From Sphingomonas sp. ATCC 31555 (GTDB taxonomy: Bacteria; Pseudomonadota; Alphaproteobacteria; Sphingomonadales; Sphingomonadaceae): a DNA stretch of 45,419 bases. The stretch lies in contig NZ_ALBQ01000057.1 of the NCBI RefSeq assembly GCF_000282895.1, positions 1 through 45,419 on the forward strand, in the 5' to 3' direction. The position numbers and the translations under genes were made by a program. Positions 42,971 through 45,419 of this stretch are shown here, piece after piece (positions within the stretch are counted from its first letter, which is position 1; every line of letters starts with the position of its first letter). The notes beneath the pieces were generated by a model. It was not told the origin of the DNA, ran no database searches, and saw only the letters and a list, made by a program, of their open reading frames with translations.

Positions 42971-45370
42971 ATGGCTGGCTTTACAGCGCGCATTCGGTTG
43001 CGCGGCACCTATTGCGTCGCTGCGATGGTGGCGGCAATGCTCGGCGGCAATCCTGCTGCCGTTTTCGCTCAATCGGCGTCTTCGCCTGCGCAGACAGCCG
43101 ATGAGGCGAACCAGGAAATCGTCGTCACGGCGCGTCGGCGCGCCGAGAGCCTTCAGGATACGCCGGTGGCGATCACCGCGCTCAGCGCCGAGACGCTGCA
43201 GGACCGCCAGATCCAGCAAACCCAGGACCTGGAACGGATCACGCCCAGCTTGCAGTTCAAGCCGGCGGGCCAGCTTTCAGGCAACAGCGCCTCGTCAGTC
43301 GTATTCATCCGTGGTGTCGGCCAAGTGGATCCGACAGCGGCGGTAGACCCCGGCGTCGGCATCTATCTCGATGAAGTTTATCTGGGCCGTGCAGTGGGAG
43401 GCACCATCGATTTCGGCGACATCGATGGGGTTGAGGTGCTTCGTGGGCCCCAAGGTACGTTGTTCGGCCGGAACACCATCGGCGGCGCCATCCTTGTCCG
43501 GACAAAGCAGCCGGTGCTGGGCGAATGGAGCGGTCGTGCCCGCTTGCGCGCCGGTGAGTATAACCTGCGCGAAGGGTTCGCCGCGCTCAACATCCCGCTT
43601 GCAGATACGCTTGCGGCGCGGGTTTCGGGCGGCTTTCGGAAGCGCGACGGCTATGTGATCCGCAGCGTCGACGGTCTTGACCTGGGCAATGAGAATGGCT
43701 GGTCGGCCAACGGCGCGCTGAAATGGGAACCATCAAGCGATTTCGACCTGTTCCTCCGCGCCGATTATTCGAAGCGTGACGAAAACGGCGCACCGTTCGT
43801 CTTCGCCGGCGTGAACGAGCAGGCGCCTGTCGCCGCAATCGCCAGCGTCGGTGCGGGCTGCCCGGGCGCGACCATTCCCTTTGCGCCACTGACTGCGGGC
43901 GATCCGAGGTTTGGCGCGCCCAATGTGCCGATGCTGAACGACGTCCGCTGTGCCAACGATCTGCAGGCACGGGGCCCATTCGTGAATGGCGGCACCGCCC
44001 CGGTGATGAGTTCGTCGGAGGTTTGGGGTATTGGTGCGACCGCTAATATCCGGCTGACCGATGTGGCGGCGGTGAAGCTCATCTCTGCCTATCGTAACAC
44101 GGAATCACGCGGCATTCGCGATGCAGACAATACGCCGCTGCTGCTGATCACTACCGACGTCGGTGCCCAATCCCACCAGTTCAGTCAGGAAGTGCAGTTG
44201 CAGCTCGATTGGGAAAGCGTCAGTGCCATTCTGGGCGGCTATTACTTCAATGAAGTGACCAACGAGCGTGCGACCGTACCGGTATCCTTCCCGCCTTCGC
44301 CGCCGGTGATCCGCTCGATCCTGGCGGGCGGCCCGGGCTCGCGTGACCTCCAGGTGTCACGATTGAAGACCGACTCGCTGGCCGGTTTCGGTGAAGTCAG
44401 CGTGAAACCGGTGGCCGGGCTCGAACTTACCGGAGGGCTGCGCTACACCACCGATCGCAAAACCTATCTGGGAACCGCGTTCAATCTGTTCCCGGCGACG
44501 CTGCCCGATCCCGATCCGCTGCCGACGTTAGCCATCCCGGAAGGCGGGCCGCTGTTTCTCTATCGCCGCCCGTTCGTCCAGACGTTCTCGGCGCTCACCG
44601 GATCGGCGAGCATCCAGTATCGCTGGAGCAATGCGATCAGCACCTATGCCTCCTATGCCCGCAGCTTCAAATCGGGTGGCTTCAACACACGCTATAACGC
44701 GGCGCCCGCCGGCAACGTGCCGGTGCCGTTCGACGAGGAGAGCGTCACCAGCTACGAAATCGGCGCCAAGACGAACATCGGCCGGCTGCGGCTGAATTTG
44801 GCCGCGTTCCAGGCCGAGTATGACGATATTCAGCTGATCTTCCGACAGGGCGTGGTGCCGCTGCTGTTCAACGCCGGCAAGGCACGGATCCGCGGCCTCG
44901 AGGCGGAAGCCAGCTGGCGCGCGCCCTGGGGCCTCATCCTCGACGCAGGGGCAAGTGTGCTCGACGACAAGATCAAGAGCATCACGCCCGTGCCGGGGGC
45001 GACCGCAACGGTAACGCCCAGCGATGACCTGCCGCTGACGCCGGATCTGCAGGCAAATATCGGCATCGCCTTTGATCTGAAGATGGCCAACGGCATGACA
45101 CTGACACCGCGGTTCGACGGTAGCTACACGTCGAAGATCACCTTCATCACCGGCAGCATCCCGCTTATCGAAGAGGATGGCTATTTCATCGGCAATGCCT
45201 CCCTGACGCTCAAGCTATCCGATCGGTACGAGTTGAGCGGCGGCGTGAACAATCTGTTCGACGAACGCTATCTGATCCAAGGCAACGCCTCGCTTGCGAC
45301 GCTCGGTTATGCCGAGCGGATGTATGCGCGGCCACGCAACTGGTATCTACAGGTGTCGGGCCGCTTCTGA
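42971..45370 (+). CDS. TonB-dependent receptor
   Basis: A 799-residue outer-membrane receptor. A signal peptide (VAAMVAAMLGGNPAAVFAQ) is followed by the TonB box region QEIVVTARRRAESLQDTPVAITALS, a plug domain with SVVFIRGVGQ, VGIYLDEVYLGR and VEVLRGPQGTLFGRNTIGGAI, and a beta-barrel ending in YLQVSGRF with C-terminal Phe. This sort is abundant in sphingomonads and usually imports siderophores, aromatics or polyol derivatives; the substrate is not shown. I start at the ATG at 42971, preceded by GGGGAGG; a TTG at 42929 is in frame. It shows no regulatory-like domain, unlike the first receptor. Confidence 0.94.
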   Translation: MAGFTARIRLRGTYCVAAMVAAMLGGNPAAVFAQSASSPAQTADEANQEIVVTARRRAESLQDTPVAITALSAETLQDRQIQQTQDLERITPSLQFKPAGQLSGNSASSVVFIRGVGQVDPTAAVDPGVGIYLDEVYLGRAVGGTIDFGDIDGVEVLRGPQGTLFGRNTIGGAILVRTKQPVLGEWSGRARLRAGEYNLREGFAALNIPLADTLAARVSGGFRKRDGYVIRSVDGLDLGNENGWSANGALKWEPSSDFDLFLRADYSKRDENGAPFVFAGVNEQAPVAAIASVGAGCPGATIPFAPLTAGDPRFGAPNVPMLNDVRCANDLQARGPFVNGGTAPVMSSSEVWGIGATANIRLTDVAAVKLISAYRNTESRGIRDADNTPLLLITTDVGAQSHQFSQEVQLQLDWESVSAILGGYYFNEVTNERATVPVSFPPSPPVIRSILAGGPGSRDLQVSRLKTDSLAGFGEVSVKPVAGLELTGGLRYTTDRKTYLGTAFNLFPATLPDPDPLPTLAIPEGGPLFLYRRPFVQTFSALTGSASIQYRWSNAISTYASYARSFKSGGFNTRYNAAPAGNVPVPFDEESVTSYEIGAKTNIGRLRLNLAAFQAEYDDIQLIFRQGVVPLLFNAGKARIRGLEAEASWRAPWGLILDAGASVLDDKIKSITPVPGATATVTPSDDLPLTPDLQANIGIAFDLKMANGMTLTPRFDGSYTSKITFITGSIPLIEEDGYFIGNASLTLKLSDRYELSGGVNNLFDERYLIQGNASLATLGYAERMYARPRNWYLQVSGRF

Positions 45371-45377
45371 CCGCGCC

Positions 45378-45419
45378 TAGAGCGGATTTCGACCGCACTG
45401 AATCGGTGAGGGATTCCCA
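45378..45419. repeat. possible start of a dispersed intergenic repeat at the window edge
   Basis: The last bases, from CTAGAGCGGATTTCG to GAGGGATTCCC, resemble short repeats that flank genes in many sphingomonads, as far as I recall. The element is cut by the window end, so its full form cannot be judged. Confidence 0.25.

Overview
The window looks like ordinary chromosome of a GC-rich alphaproteobacterium, most likely a sphingomonad (Sphingomonadaceae). The basis is the combination of a ppiD-trpE-trpG-trpD-trpC-moaC arrangement, a cobA-DUF2849-cysI-DUF934-cysH sulfite operon, a DUF1465 protein, two YdcH (DUF465) genes, a host-attachment family protein, a membrane PQQ glucose dehydrogenase and very large TonB-dependent receptors. 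I see no tRNA, rRNA, CRISPR array, insertion sequence, prophage or plasmid gene. Species and strain cannot be read from this.

Layout. 1-4010: a small membrane protein, a VIT-family metal transporter whose start appears to be lost, a fructosamine kinase, and, divergently, a COG0523 (CobW-type) GTPase translationally coupled to a DUF1826 protein behind an AT-rich palindrome. 4020-8325 (minus): assimilatory sulfate/sulfite reduction with siroheme supply (cobA, DUF2849, a small exported protein, cysI, DUF934, cysH). 8406-15707 (minus): tryptophan synthesis (ppiD-trpE, trpG, trpD, trpC) ending in moaC, interrupted by two small exported proteins, one of them on the opposite strand. 15887-18644: tpiA and a GGDEF-EAL protein. 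18622-25060: M17 aminopeptidase, membrane glucose dehydrogenase, an anchored unknown protein, a 75-bp tandem repeat array and a serine hydrolase. 25120-29501: rimO, a GNAT protein, a DUF486 protein, surE and serS. 29592-32600: a run of small regulatory-type genes (host-attachment protein, dksA, PilZ, a divergent ydcH pair, DUF1465). 32597-36011: nitronate monooxygenase-like protein, gamma-carbonic anhydrase-like protein, a small membrane protein and an altronate dehydratase-type enzyme. 36269-37722: a diguanylate cyclase coupled to a GAF protein. 37830-45370: two TonB-dependent receptors flanking an ABC exporter, with a LacI-type operator in front of the first and a strong terminator after it.

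How the genes work together. The sulfur block is a coherent operon: cobA makes the siroheme precursor, cysH reduces adenylyl sulfate to sulfite, and cysI reduces sulfite to sulfide. Four-base ATGA overlaps suggest translational coupling through much of it. The trp block is similarly coupled. Three cyclic-di-GMP genes (GGDEF-EAL, GGDEF with an intact inhibitory site, and a PilZ receptor with both binding motifs) lie within about 20 kb of each other, but each sits among different neighbours.

The most interesting signals are: the GTPase-DUF1826 pair with a candidate metal-responsive operator and an HxD...H pattern in DUF1826; the exact 75-bp tandem repeats carrying six TAAACTT heptamers; interlocked inverted repeats between the divergent ydcH genes; the DksA that keeps only one of four zinc cysteines; small exported proteins embedded in two amino-acid operons; and the receptor-exporter-receptor cluster under a LacI-like operator. 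All functions are read from sequence motifs and gene order only; no database search was run.
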